A program made the position numbers and the translations under genes. A stretch of DNA of 5,706 nucleotides from Deltaproteobacteria bacterium. GTDB taxonomy: Bacteria; Desulfobacterota_C; Deferrisomatia; Deferrisomatales; JACRMM01. Of this stretch, positions 1-5,528 are shown in pieces; position 1 is the stretch's first letter, and each line of letters starts with the position of its first letter. Where the stretch lies: the NCBI GenBank assembly GCA_016218905.1, contig JACRCS010000300.1, forward strand, positions 1 through 5,706, in the 5' to 3' direction. The notes beneath the pieces were generated by a model. The model worked only from the letters and a program-made list of their open reading frames with translations, had not been told where the DNA came from and did not search any database.

Positions 1-72
1 CCCCCGCCCCCCTGGTATCACTCGGGTCCACAGTGCGTCACGTCAGCGCAGAGAGGCGGGGCCGAACGTCCA

Positions 73-276
73 ATGCTCGCGTGTACCCGGTGCGGCCGGT
101 GGCACATCGCTGCGGAGGAGGCGCTCGGCCGAAGGCTCACCTGCACCGAAGTGAAGCATTTTTGGTTCGACAGGAGGCGGTGCCATCAGGAGGATTACGG
201 TCATGCGGCGCAGATCGTCGCTGGCCCATCCGACGTCTACATCTGCGTCCGCTGCGGCCGCCCGCTGATCGAGTGA
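73..276 (+). CDS. Small cysteine-rich protein, probable zinc-ribbon-like
   Basis: A 67-residue protein with CxxC pairs near both ends (C4/C7 and C58/C61), plus C24 and C37 and several histidines (H11, H29, H38, H44). This arrangement suggests a small zinc-binding fold, with the two CxxC pairs as likely ligands. No signal peptide or membrane segment is visible. Third codon positions are mostly G or C, as in the neighbouring genes, which supports real coding. The start is uncertain: the frame is open back to base 1, no good ribosome binding site precedes ATG 73, and the longer version would begin with a proline run that does not look like protein. The gene ends 50 nt before the RamA-like gene in the same direction, so it could be the first visible member of that operon. 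I do not recognise the family. The conflicting long reading in another frame is the upstream extension of the next gene and is not credible. Confidence 0.6.
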   Translation: MLACTRCGRWHIAAEEALGRRLTCTEVKHFWFDRRRCHQEDYGHAAQIVAGPSDVYICVRCGRPLIE

Positions 277-326
277 GCCGCTCCGCGGGCGCAGCGCGAG
301 GGGAGAGCACCGAGAGGAACAGAGAC

Positions 327-2030
327 ATGGCGAGACTCGGCATCGCACTCGACCTGGGGACGAGCGGTTTTCGGGGGCAGGCACTGGACCTGGGTTGGAG
401 TGGAGCCATCCTGTCGACGGCGATCACAGCTCGCCATCCCCTCCCTGGCGCCAACGTGATCGACCACCTTCACGTCGCACTGGAACTCGGGCTGGACTGG
501 GCCCACGACCGAGTTATCGAGGAGATCAACCGGGTCATCGAACACCTCGGCATTCCCCGGGGAGAGGTGGTGCGGCTGGCGGTGTGCGGCAACCCCATCC
601 AGCTCTCCCTCTTCCAAGAGATCGAGATCCGGGACCTCGCTTACGCCGGCCAACGGAAGCTGGAAGCCCTCGGCGTCGTCGCCCCGAAACGAGATGCCCG
701 AGCCCTGACGGCGCGAGACGTGAGGGGGCTTGATCTGCCTCCCGGCGCCGAGGTGCTCGTTCCCCCGGCGGTCCGCCACGAGATCGGTGCCGACGCCCTG
801 GCCATGATGATCCGAACGGGGCTCCTCGAGCGCGACGAGGCGGCCATCGTCACCGACTACGGGACCAACGCCGAAATGGCCCTGGCGGCGGGTGGCATCA
901 TCTACACGGGTTCGACAGCGGCCGGGCCGGCGCTGGAGGGCCAGCAGATCGAGTGCGGCCTCTTGGCCCTTCCCGGGGCGATCTGCGACGTCGAGCTCAC
1001 CCGCTCGTCGATCAACTCGATGAATCCGGGCCGGTCGAGGGGCGGGAGGCTGGAGACGCGGGTCCTCGACCGGGAGATGGGCGTCCGAAGGGGCAATACC
1101 GTGGACCCGGTGTCCGGACAACTCCTGGATCAGGGGGAGTCTGAGGCGCGAGGGATCACGGGCACCGGTGTCGTCGCGCTCATCAGCGAGGGTCTCGAAA
1201 AGGGGCTCATCCGGGCCCCCCGAATCCTGGCCGACAAGAAGGAGATCCGTCTGCCCAATGGACTGCGCTTCACCGAGTCTGACCTGTGCGAAGCGGGCAA
1301 GGCGATCGGCGCGGTGCGCGCGGGCCACCTGACCCTTTGCAAGGAGGCGGGGATTCGGCTCGAGGACATTGAGACGGCCTACATGTCCGGCGCTTCGGGG
1401 ACCTACGTGGACGCGCTCAAGGCGCAGGCGGTCGGGCTGATCCCCCCGTCGGTCCGAAACATCTACCAGGTGGGGAACACGTCGCTTGCCATGGCGGTGG
1501 ACATCGTTCGCGACCCGGACCAGCTCTGGGCGATGCAGACGATCGCGGACACGTTGCGACAGAACCACTGCATGTTCGCAGCCTCCAAGGTGTTCGAGAA
1601 GATCTACATCCTCGAGCTGTCCCACTGGACAGAGGGCATGCCCCTTGATCAGTACCAGAAGTACCTGGAAAAGTACGGCTTCCCCGGGCTGAGCCCGGTG
1701 ACTCGCACGGCCCAGGTCACGAGGACCGTCACCCGGGACATCCCGGAGCTCGGCCCGAGGGGCCTTACCATCGTCCCTGACTCGCCGCAGCGCATGACTG
1801 TCGACTTCGAGGCGTGCACCGGGTGCGGCAACTGCGCGAGCGAGTGCCCCGAGGAGGCCTTGGAAGTTGTGCGCAGGGGCGACCATTTCTCCCTCCTCAT
1901 CAACCCCGCCTGGTGCAACGGAGTGGCGTGTCGGCGGTGCGAGCGGGCTTGCAAGGAAAAGGTCTTCCGCCTCGTCCGCCTCCTCACCGCCGACCGGCGC
2001 GTGCAGACCGGCGGCGCCCACGGCGAGTGA
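327..2030 (+). CDS. ramA: RamA-like reductive activase of corrinoid proteins (ASKHA ATPase plus 2x[4Fe-4S] ferredoxin)
   Basis: A 567-residue protein resembling RamA, which uses ATP and low-potential electrons to reduce inactive Co(II) corrinoid on methyltransferase corrinoid proteins to Co(I). It is cytoplasmic and close to the ~60 kDa size of methanogen RamA. The N-terminus carries an ASKHA phosphate motif (D9-L-G-T12), a second DYGTNAE motif at 177-183 and an adenosine-type SGASG at 354-358; this region matches the RACo/RamA ATPase (DUF4445) type. The C-terminus has two cluster motifs: C497, C500, C503, C507 followed by Pro (CX2CX2CX3CP), and C530, C535, C538, C542 (CX4CX2CX3C). Unlike bacterial RACo, there is no N-terminal [2Fe-2S] domain. 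ATG 327 is chosen because GAGAGG at 312-317 lies 9 nt upstream and the ATPase fold starts immediately. The frame is open further upstream, but that stretch overlaps the small Cys-rich gene and is not protein-like. The next gene begins 20 nt after the stop. The specific partner corrinoid protein is inferred from the MtaB-like gene downstream. Confidence 0.88.
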   Translation: MARLGIALDLGTSGFRGQALDLGWSGAILSTAITARHPLPGANVIDHLHVALELGLDWAHDRVIEEINRVIEHLGIPRGEVVRLAVCGNPIQLSLFQEIEIRDLAYAGQRKLEALGVVAPKRDARALTARDVRGLDLPPGAEVLVPPAVRHEIGADALAMMIRTGLLERDEAAIVTDYGTNAEMALAAGGIIYTGSTAAGPALEGQQIECGLLALPGAICDVELTRSSINSMNPGRSRGGRLETRVLDREMGVRRGNTVDPVSGQLLDQGESEARGITGTGVVALISEGLEKGLIRAPRILADKKEIRLPNGLRFTESDLCEAGKAIGAVRAGHLTLCKEAGIRLEDIETAYMSGASGTYVDALKAQAVGLIPPSVRNIYQVGNTSLAMAVDIVRDPDQLWAMQTIADTLRQNHCMFAASKVFEKIYILELSHWTEGMPLDQYQKYLEKYGFPGLSPVTRTAQVTRTVTRDIPELGPRGLTIVPDSPQRMTVDFEACTGCGNCASECPEEALEVVRRGDHFSLLINPAWCNGVACRRCERACKEKVFRLVRLLTADRRVQTGGAHGE

Positions 2031-2050
2031 GGACCAAGGGGAGAGAGCGC

Positions 2051-2656
2051 ATGGTCGACGAGGACCGCGTGCACGGGTACATGAGCGAGGCTCTCGGCAG
2101 GGTCAAGGGGATCGTGCAGGTCAGGGTCCTCTCCGACGAGGACCGCGTGAAGATCCTCGCCATCGAGAAGGATGCGGAGGCCCGTTCCCTGCTGGGGCTC
2201 GGGAAGGTGGTGAACACAGGCGTGCGGCGGGTCCTAGAGTGCGAGCTGGTCTATGTGGCCCTCACGAACATGGAGTTTGATTGGGGTTGCCATTCGAGCC
2301 TGCTCCTCAAAAAGGGGGAAGAGATCGTGGGCCGGGAAGTTCGCGACCCGGAGACCATCGGCGATCTCTCGAAACGAAAGGACGTCTGGTTCATGCACAG
2401 GAACTTCGTCGTCTTCAAAGACAAGATTTCATTTCCCGAAGACATCATGAAGAAGCTCTGCTTCTTCGAGATTCCCTGTCTTCCGGCCGAGTGGTGCACG
2501 CTGGAAGAAGGCGCTCCCAGGTGCCAACCCATTCTCTATGCCAACCCCGCCACTCCTAGTGACCGGTACCTGAAGGACGCCTACTTCGCCGGTCTGGATG
2601 AGAACGGAGCGGGAACGATTCTGATCGGTACCGCCGTCGCCCAGGGGGGGCCTTGA
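2051..2656 (+). CDS. Conserved-looking hypothetical protein, six cysteines
   Basis: A 201-residue protein that I do not recognise. ATG 2051 is preceded by AAGGGGAG (2036-2043) at good spacing and follows the activase stop by only 20 nt, so translation in the same operon is likely. The frame is open upstream into the activase gene, but that part is a shadow. There is no signal peptide or clear membrane helix. The N-terminal third is charged and predicted helix/strand; the middle has W78-G-C80-H81; the second half holds C137, C143, C149 and C158, with C64 and C80 completing six cysteines. C143 and C149 sit in short Pro/Trp contexts (PCLP, EWC). The spacing is not a standard ferredoxin motif, so metal or cluster binding is only a possibility. 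The pentapeptide DEDRV occurs twice (residues 3-7 and 29-33), from an exact 16-bp DNA repeat. Its position between a corrinoid activase and a CobW GTPase suggests a role in corrinoid or metal handling, but nothing in the sequence proves it. Confidence 0.8.
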   Translation: MVDEDRVHGYMSEALGRVKGIVQVRVLSDEDRVKILAIEKDAEARSLLGLGKVVNTGVRRVLECELVYVALTNMEFDWGCHSSLLLKKGEEIVGREVRDPETIGDLSKRKDVWFMHRNFVVFKDKISFPEDIMKKLCFFEIPCLPAEWCTLEEGAPRCQPILYANPATPSDRYLKDAYFAGLDENGAGTILIGTAVAQGGP

Positions 2657-2703
2657 ATCCTCGACCTTCGCTTCTCGCGCGACCGCGAAAGGCTCTGTGA
2701 ACC

Positions 2704-3687
2704 ATGATCGTCGACCTCGTCTATGGGTTCCTCGGCTCCGGGAAGACTACGTTCATCCGAGGGGTCCTTCAGCATTGGGGAAAGAGGGAGAAGATCGTCG
2801 TCCTCGTCAACGAGTTCGGCGACGTCGGGATCGACGGCGACCTCCTGGCAGGGCACGGGGGAGACGTCATCGAGATGCCGAGCGGTTGTATCTGCTGCTC
2901 CCTCAAGACCGACTTCAGAGCCCAGTTGCTCGAGGTCAGTCGGGAGATGAGGCCGGATCGGATCATCATCGAACCCACGGGAGTGGCTACCGTGTCTCAG
3001 CTTCGCTCCATCGTCGGGGCCGAGATCTTCGAGGATACGTTCGAAGAGGTCCACAACATCCTGGTCGTCGACGGGACCAGTTTCATGGATTTATTCAAGG
3101 GCAATCGCTCGTTCCTTGAATCTCAGGTGGAGAACGCGCACCTGATTCTCCTCAATAAGTGCGACCGGATTGCCAAGAAACGCTCCGAGGTCCTCCGAGC
3201 TGCGTTGGTTGCCATTCAACCCGACGTGACAGTGCTGACGACCGAGTTCGGGGTGGTCGACTGGAGCGATTATCAGGCGGCCCTCAGCGGCCGGCAGTGG
3301 GGAATGGTCACGGGCCTGAAGCTCACGGGGAAGGTTGCGATCGACTTCCCTGGAGCCGAGCCGCTCGGTGCGCTCGGGACCCATGGGGGCGAGGCGGGCC
3401 TCGGATATGAGACCTACGGAAGACGTCTCGGGGATGCCATCTTTGAAAGGGAGGCCCTTGAAGGCTTCTTCCGCGGCCTCGTCGGAGTCGACTCCCGAAT
3501 GGGCGACGTCGTTCGGGCAAAGGGCGTCTTTCGTACTCCCGAGGCGTGGGTATTGGTCGAGCTCGCCTCCGGAGACGTCTCTTCTCAGACCATCCGGCCT
3601 TGCGACCAGAGCAAGCTCTCGGTCATCGGAAGGGGGCTCGACCGAGCGGCGATCGGCGTCGCAGTGGCGCGCTGCGCTGCCGGATGA
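2704..3687 (+). CDS. CobW/COG0523-family GTPase, likely metallochaperone
   Basis: A 327-residue G3E-family P-loop GTPase. Visible motifs are Walker A GFLGSGKTT (8-16), NEFG (36-39), the family's metal-binding CxCC as C62-I-C64-C65, the ExxG-type EPTG (90-93), and the guanine-specificity motif NKCD (151-154). The C-terminal half, roughly residues 195-320, resembles a CobW C-terminal domain and lacks the His-rich stretch found in some zinc-handling members. Known family roles are GTP-dependent delivery of metals (zinc, cobalt for cobalamin, iron for nitrile hydratase), so the metal cannot be told from sequence. The context of corrinoid activase and MtaB suggests either zinc delivery to the methyltransferase or support of the corrinoid system; this is inference. 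ATG 2704 has GAAAGG (2687-2692) 11 nt upstream, a modest ribosome binding site. The gap after the previous gene is 47 nt, consistent with one operon. Confidence 0.9.
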   Translation: MIVDLVYGFLGSGKTTFIRGVLQHWGKREKIVVLVNEFGDVGIDGDLLAGHGGDVIEMPSGCICCSLKTDFRAQLLEVSREMRPDRIIIEPTGVATVSQLRSIVGAEIFEDTFEEVHNILVVDGTSFMDLFKGNRSFLESQVENAHLILLNKCDRIAKKRSEVLRAALVAIQPDVTVLTTEFGVVDWSDYQAALSGRQWGMVTGLKLTGKVAIDFPGAEPLGALGTHGGEAGLGYETYGRRLGDAIFEREALEGFFRGLVGVDSRMGDVVRAKGVFRTPEAWVLVELASGDVSSQTIRPCDQSKLSVIGRGLDRAAIGVAVARCAAG

Positions 3688-3726
3688 ACACGCGCTTTGG
3701 GGGCCGCCGCCATGACCGGAAGAACC

Positions 3727-3745
3727 TCTCCTCGGGGCGAGGGGA
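3727..3745 (+). other. Hairpin between the GTPase and activator genes
   Basis: TCTCCTCG (3727-3734) pairs with CGAGGGGA (3738-3745) around a GGG loop: eight pairs with one G-T wobble. No T-run follows, so it is not a standard intrinsic terminator. Its 5' arm contains TCCTC, which is also complementary to GAGGA (3756-3760) in the ribosome binding site of the activator gene, so the two pairings exclude each other. It lies in the untranslated gap only if the activator starts at GTG 3768. A role in translation control or mRNA processing is possible but unproven. Confidence 0.4.
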
Positions 3746-3754
3746 TGAGCCCCC

Positions 3755-3759
3755 GGAGG
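3755..3759 (+). promoter_or_regulatory. Ribosome binding site that decides the activator start (GTG 3768)
   Basis: GGAGG lies 8 nt before GTG 3768, ideal spacing. The only upstream ATG in frame near the previous gene, ATG 3684, would give an ATGA stop-start overlap but has no Shine-Dalgarno sequence before it (GCGCTGCCGG). It would also add 28 polar residues ahead of the receiver-like fold. The GTG start is therefore preferred. Confidence 0.7.
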
Positions 3760-3767
3760 AAGCCACC

Positions 3768-5207
3768 GTGGCGACAGATCCGGCGTGCCTCCCGCCCCTC
3801 GTCCTGATCGCCGACGACCACCACCGAGCCCTCCATCCGCTCCAGCACTGCATTCCGGCAGAGTCCTTCCGGGTGATCTGGACCGGTGACGAGGGTGAGG
3901 CTGCGCAGATTCTGAGGGCCCGGGCCCGCGAGGTGAAGATCATCATCACCGACTTGAAGGTCAGAGGCATGGGAAGCGCGGCGATCCTGCACTTGGCGAG
4001 GCGGGTCGCTCCGGCGGCCGCGGTCTTGGTGACCGCACCGCTCGGGCCGTTTCTCTCTTGCGACGGGGCCTTCTACGACCTCTCGGGGATCAACCTGCGC
4101 AGGGAGATTGGAGGCGTCCTGCGCGGTATCCTCCAACGGATGGAGGGGGAACGGGTCGCCGTTTCGAGGCGCGGTCGAAGGGGCCAGCTCCGGGCCCGCA
4201 TGGGGGTGCTGATCGGCCAGAGTCGGGCGATCAACGGAGTGTACCGGGTGATCGACGACCTTCAAGGGTCGTCGGCCACGGTGCTGCTCTATGGCGAGAG
4301 CGGAACGGGCAAAGAGCTGGTCGCTCAGACCATCCATCGGACGAGCGCGCGCAAGGAGGGTCCCTTCGTCGCCATCAACTGCGGCGCCATCCCATCCTCC
4401 CTGATGGAGACGGAGCTCTTCGGACACGAGCGGGGAGCCTTCACGTCGGCGGTAAGCCAGAGGAAAGGGAAGTTCGAGGTCGCCCACGGCGGTACCCTGT
4501 TCCTGGACGAGATCGGCGACATGGAGAAGGATCTCCAGGTGAAGCTCCTGCGGGTGCTCCAGGAAAGGGAGTTCCAGAGGGTAGGGGGCAACGTGACGCT
4601 GCGGGCCGATGTCCGCGTCATCGCCGCGAGCAGCCGGGACCTGCGCGAGGCAGCGGCGGCCGGGCACTTCCGGGAAGACCTCTTCTACCGCCTGAACGTG
4701 GTGCCCATCTCACTGCCCCCCTTGAGGGAGCGTCGGGAAGACATACCCCTCTTGCTCGACCACTACGCGGACAAACTCTCACTGGAGGCGGGAAGGCCGC
4801 GCCCCCTGTTCTCCCCCGATGCTCGCCGGGCGCTCGAGAGGTACCGTTTTCCGGGCAATGTCCGGGAACTGGCCAACCTCGTGGAGCGGCTGCTGGTCCT
4901 TTGCTCGGACGGGCAGATCGAGTGGGAGGACCTTCCCTCCGAGGTGAGGGGAGAGGTGTCCACGCCCCCCTCCCCGGGAGATCTCCTTCGATGTTTGCCC
5001 ACCGCGGGTGCCCGTCTCGAGGAGGTGGAGCGGGAGCTCATCGTGAAGACGCTCGAGCACACCTGCGGCAACAAAGTTGCCGCGGCCGCCATGCTCGGCG
5101 TCACGCGCCGGCTGCTCTACCTGCGACTTTCCCAATACGGCCTGGCTGCCGCCAGCCGAGTGTCACGCCCGGGCGCACCGGACGAGCCCGAGTGTCACGT
5201 CCGGTGA
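3768..5207 (+). CDS. Sigma-54-dependent transcriptional activator (receiver-like domain, AAA+, Fis HTH)
   Basis: A 479-residue bacterial enhancer-binding protein from GTG 3768 (507 residues if ATG 3684 is used). Residues about 10-125 form a response-regulator-like domain with acidic pair D16-D17, phosphoacceptor candidate D62 in TDLK, and T89. No lysine stands where the conserved switch Lys (KP motif) should be, so phosphorylation control is doubtful. The AAA+ domain has Walker A GESGTGKE (176-183), the sigma-54 contact loop as GAFTSA (223-228) instead of GAFTGA, Walker B LFLDE (244-248), sensor I as AASSRDL, an FREDLFYRL arginine-finger region and FPGNVREL. A Fis-type HTH is at about 417-459 (GNKVAAAAMLGVTRRLLY...). 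A 20-residue tail follows, encoded by DNA that also carries enhancer-like repeats. It probably activates the sigma-54 promoter directly downstream. Confidence is high for the family and moderate for the start. Confidence 0.93.
   Translation: MATDPACLPPLVLIADDHHRALHPLQHCIPAESFRVIWTGDEGEAAQILRARAREVKIIITDLKVRGMGSAAILHLARRVAPAAAVLVTAPLGPFLSCDGAFYDLSGINLRREIGGVLRGILQRMEGERVAVSRRGRRGQLRARMGVLIGQSRAINGVYRVIDDLQGSSATVLLYGESGTGKELVAQTIHRTSARKEGPFVAINCGAIPSSLMETELFGHERGAFTSAVSQRKGKFEVAHGGTLFLDEIGDMEKDLQVKLLRVLQEREFQRVGGNVTLRADVRVIAASSRDLREAAAAGHFREDLFYRLNVVPISLPPLRERREDIPLLLDHYADKLSLEAGRPRPLFSPDARRALERYRFPGNVRELANLVERLLVLCSDGQIEWEDLPSEVRGEVSTPPSPGDLLRCLPTAGARLEEVERELIVKTLEHTCGNKVAAAAMLGVTRRLLYLRLSQYGLAAASRVSRPGAPDEPECHVR
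5161..5177. promoter_or_regulatory. Candidate enhancer site 1 (partial dyad)
   Basis: This is the upstream copy of a direct repeat: CCGAGTGTCACG, one mismatch, then CCGG, at 5156-5172 and again at 5188-5204. The left half TGTCAC is intact; the right half GGCGCA keeps only three of six bases of GTGACA. It lies about 150 bp upstream of the predicted transcription start and 32 bp (about three helical turns) from site 2, so both would face the same side of the DNA. It is inside the activator's coding tail. Confidence 0.45.
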
Positions 5208-5209
5208 CA
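5193..5209. promoter_or_regulatory. Candidate enhancer site 2, perfect inverted repeat TGTCAC-N5-GTGACA
   Basis: A perfect 6+6 bp dyad with a 5-bp centre that overlaps the activator's TGA stop (5205-5207). Its centre is about 120 bp upstream of the predicted +1 of the sigma-54 promoter at 5295-5310, a usual distance for an enhancer bound by a sigma-54 activator with a Fis-type HTH. I infer that the protein encoded immediately upstream binds here. A hairpin at the end of the activator mRNA is an alternative reading, but there is no T-run after it. Confidence 0.6.
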
Positions 5210-5260
5210 GGCAGGGCTTGGTCTTCTCCGCAAGAAACCCAACCCCAAGACTAGCTCCCC

Positions 5261-5278
5261 GATATTCATGCGTTTTGT
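5261..5278. other. AT-rich patch between enhancer and promoter, possible bend site
   Basis: GATATTCATGCGTTTTGT is a notably AT-rich island in GC-rich surroundings, located between the candidate enhancer and the -24/-12 promoter, where IHF often bends DNA at sigma-54 promoters. It matches the IHF consensus only poorly, so a bend by sequence composition is as likely as a specific site. Confidence 0.25.
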
Positions 5279-5294
5279 CGCGGGTGGGGCTGGC

Positions 5295-5310
5295 TGGCAT
5301 CCCGGTTGCA
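5295..5310 (+). promoter_or_regulatory. Sigma-54 (-24/-12) promoter of the methyltransferase gene
   Basis: TGGCAT-CCCGG-TTGCA: the invariant GG (5296-5297) and GC (5308-5309) are separated by exactly 10 bp, and the flanks match the TGGCAY...TTGCA consensus. Transcription should start near 5321, giving a leader of about 208 nt before ATG 5529. It lies between a sigma-54 activator gene and the MtaB-like gene on the same strand, so the assignment is strongly supported by context. Confidence 0.87.
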
Positions 5311-5325
5311 TTGGGGATGTGGCAA

Positions 5326-5353
5326 GGCCGCCGGATACGTGCCGGGACCGGCC
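5326..5353 (+). other. GC-rich stem-loop at the predicted 5' end of the mRNA
   Basis: GGCCG+CCGG (5326-5334) pairs with CCGG (5342-5345) and CGGCC (5349-5353), leaving loop ATACGTG and a three-base GAC bulge: nine GC pairs. It begins about 5 nt after the predicted transcription start, a position typical of 5' stabilising hairpins. No T-run follows, which argues against termination. Confidence 0.45.
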
Positions 5354-5514
5354 GGGGAGGATGAAGAGCGAGACAGCGGCGAGGCGCTTTCTCTCCCTCA
5401 ATGTGTCAGCGCAGTTCTCGTGCGAGCGAGGCGGAAAGGAGTGCAGCCGACGAAATCACGGGACAGACCGAGGAGATCACCGCGGAACCTGGTGGTTGGC
5501 AGTAACGATTCCTG

Positions 5515-5522
5515 AAAGGAGG
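5515..5522 (+). promoter_or_regulatory. Strong ribosome binding site of the MtaB-like gene
   Basis: AAAGGAGG ends 6 nt before ATG 5529. It rules out ATG 5524, which is only 1 nt away and hits a stop after seven codons. TCCT (5510-5513) could fold back on AGGA (5517-5520) over a GAA loop, a weak four-pair stem that might slightly mask the site. Confidence 0.8.
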
Positions 5523-5528
5523 CATGAA

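Larger units (their letters stand above)
5321..5528 (+). other. Predicted 5' leader of the MtaB-like mRNA, no gene seen
   Basis: Together with the promoter region upstream, this fills the 321-base gap between the activator and the methyltransferase. I see no convincing gene: a 69-codon frame opening at TTG 5306 starts inside the promoter, has no ribosome binding site and reads as non-protein-like. I see no cobalamin riboswitch signature or tRNA. The main structure is a hairpin near the predicted 5' end (5326-5353). The rest is purine-rich, ending in the strong ribosome binding site of the next gene. Confidence 0.5.

Noticed and set aside
30..52. TCACGTC with nearby AGTG and CAG, similar to enhancer site 2, and GTCAGCGCAG shared with the 5405 region
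   Set aside because: Only 7-10 matching bases without a clean dyad; such matches are expected by chance at this GC content and length.
100..114. TGGCAC...CTGCG resembling a sigma-54 promoter ahead of the activase gene
   Set aside because: The GG-to-GC spacing is 9 bp, not 10, and it lies inside a likely coding region.
33..326. Upstream extension of the activase reading frame to position 33
   Set aside because: It is arginine-rich and low in protein-like character, overlaps the better small Cys-rich frame, and lacks the ribosome binding site that ATG 327 has.
237..2021. Long open frame on the minus strand opposite the activase
   Set aside because: It is a shadow of the GC-rich activase gene; the translation is His/Arg/Pro-rich without motifs, while the plus-strand protein has clear ATPase and Fe-S motifs.
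2668..2689. TTCGC...GCGAA hairpin between the unknown gene and the GTPase gene
   Set aside because: Only five pairs with a 12-base loop and no T-run; too weak for a terminator.
3585..4667. Long open frame on the minus strand opposite the activator
   Set aside because: It is antisense to an unmistakable AAA+ gene and has low-complexity composition.
5495..5512. TTGGCAGTAACGATTCC as a second sigma-54 promoter close to mtaB
   Set aside because: No GC at the required 10-bp distance from GG.
5208..5528. Cobalamin riboswitch in the methyltransferase leader
   Set aside because: No recognisable B12-box or matching multi-stem arrangement was seen, despite the corrinoid context.
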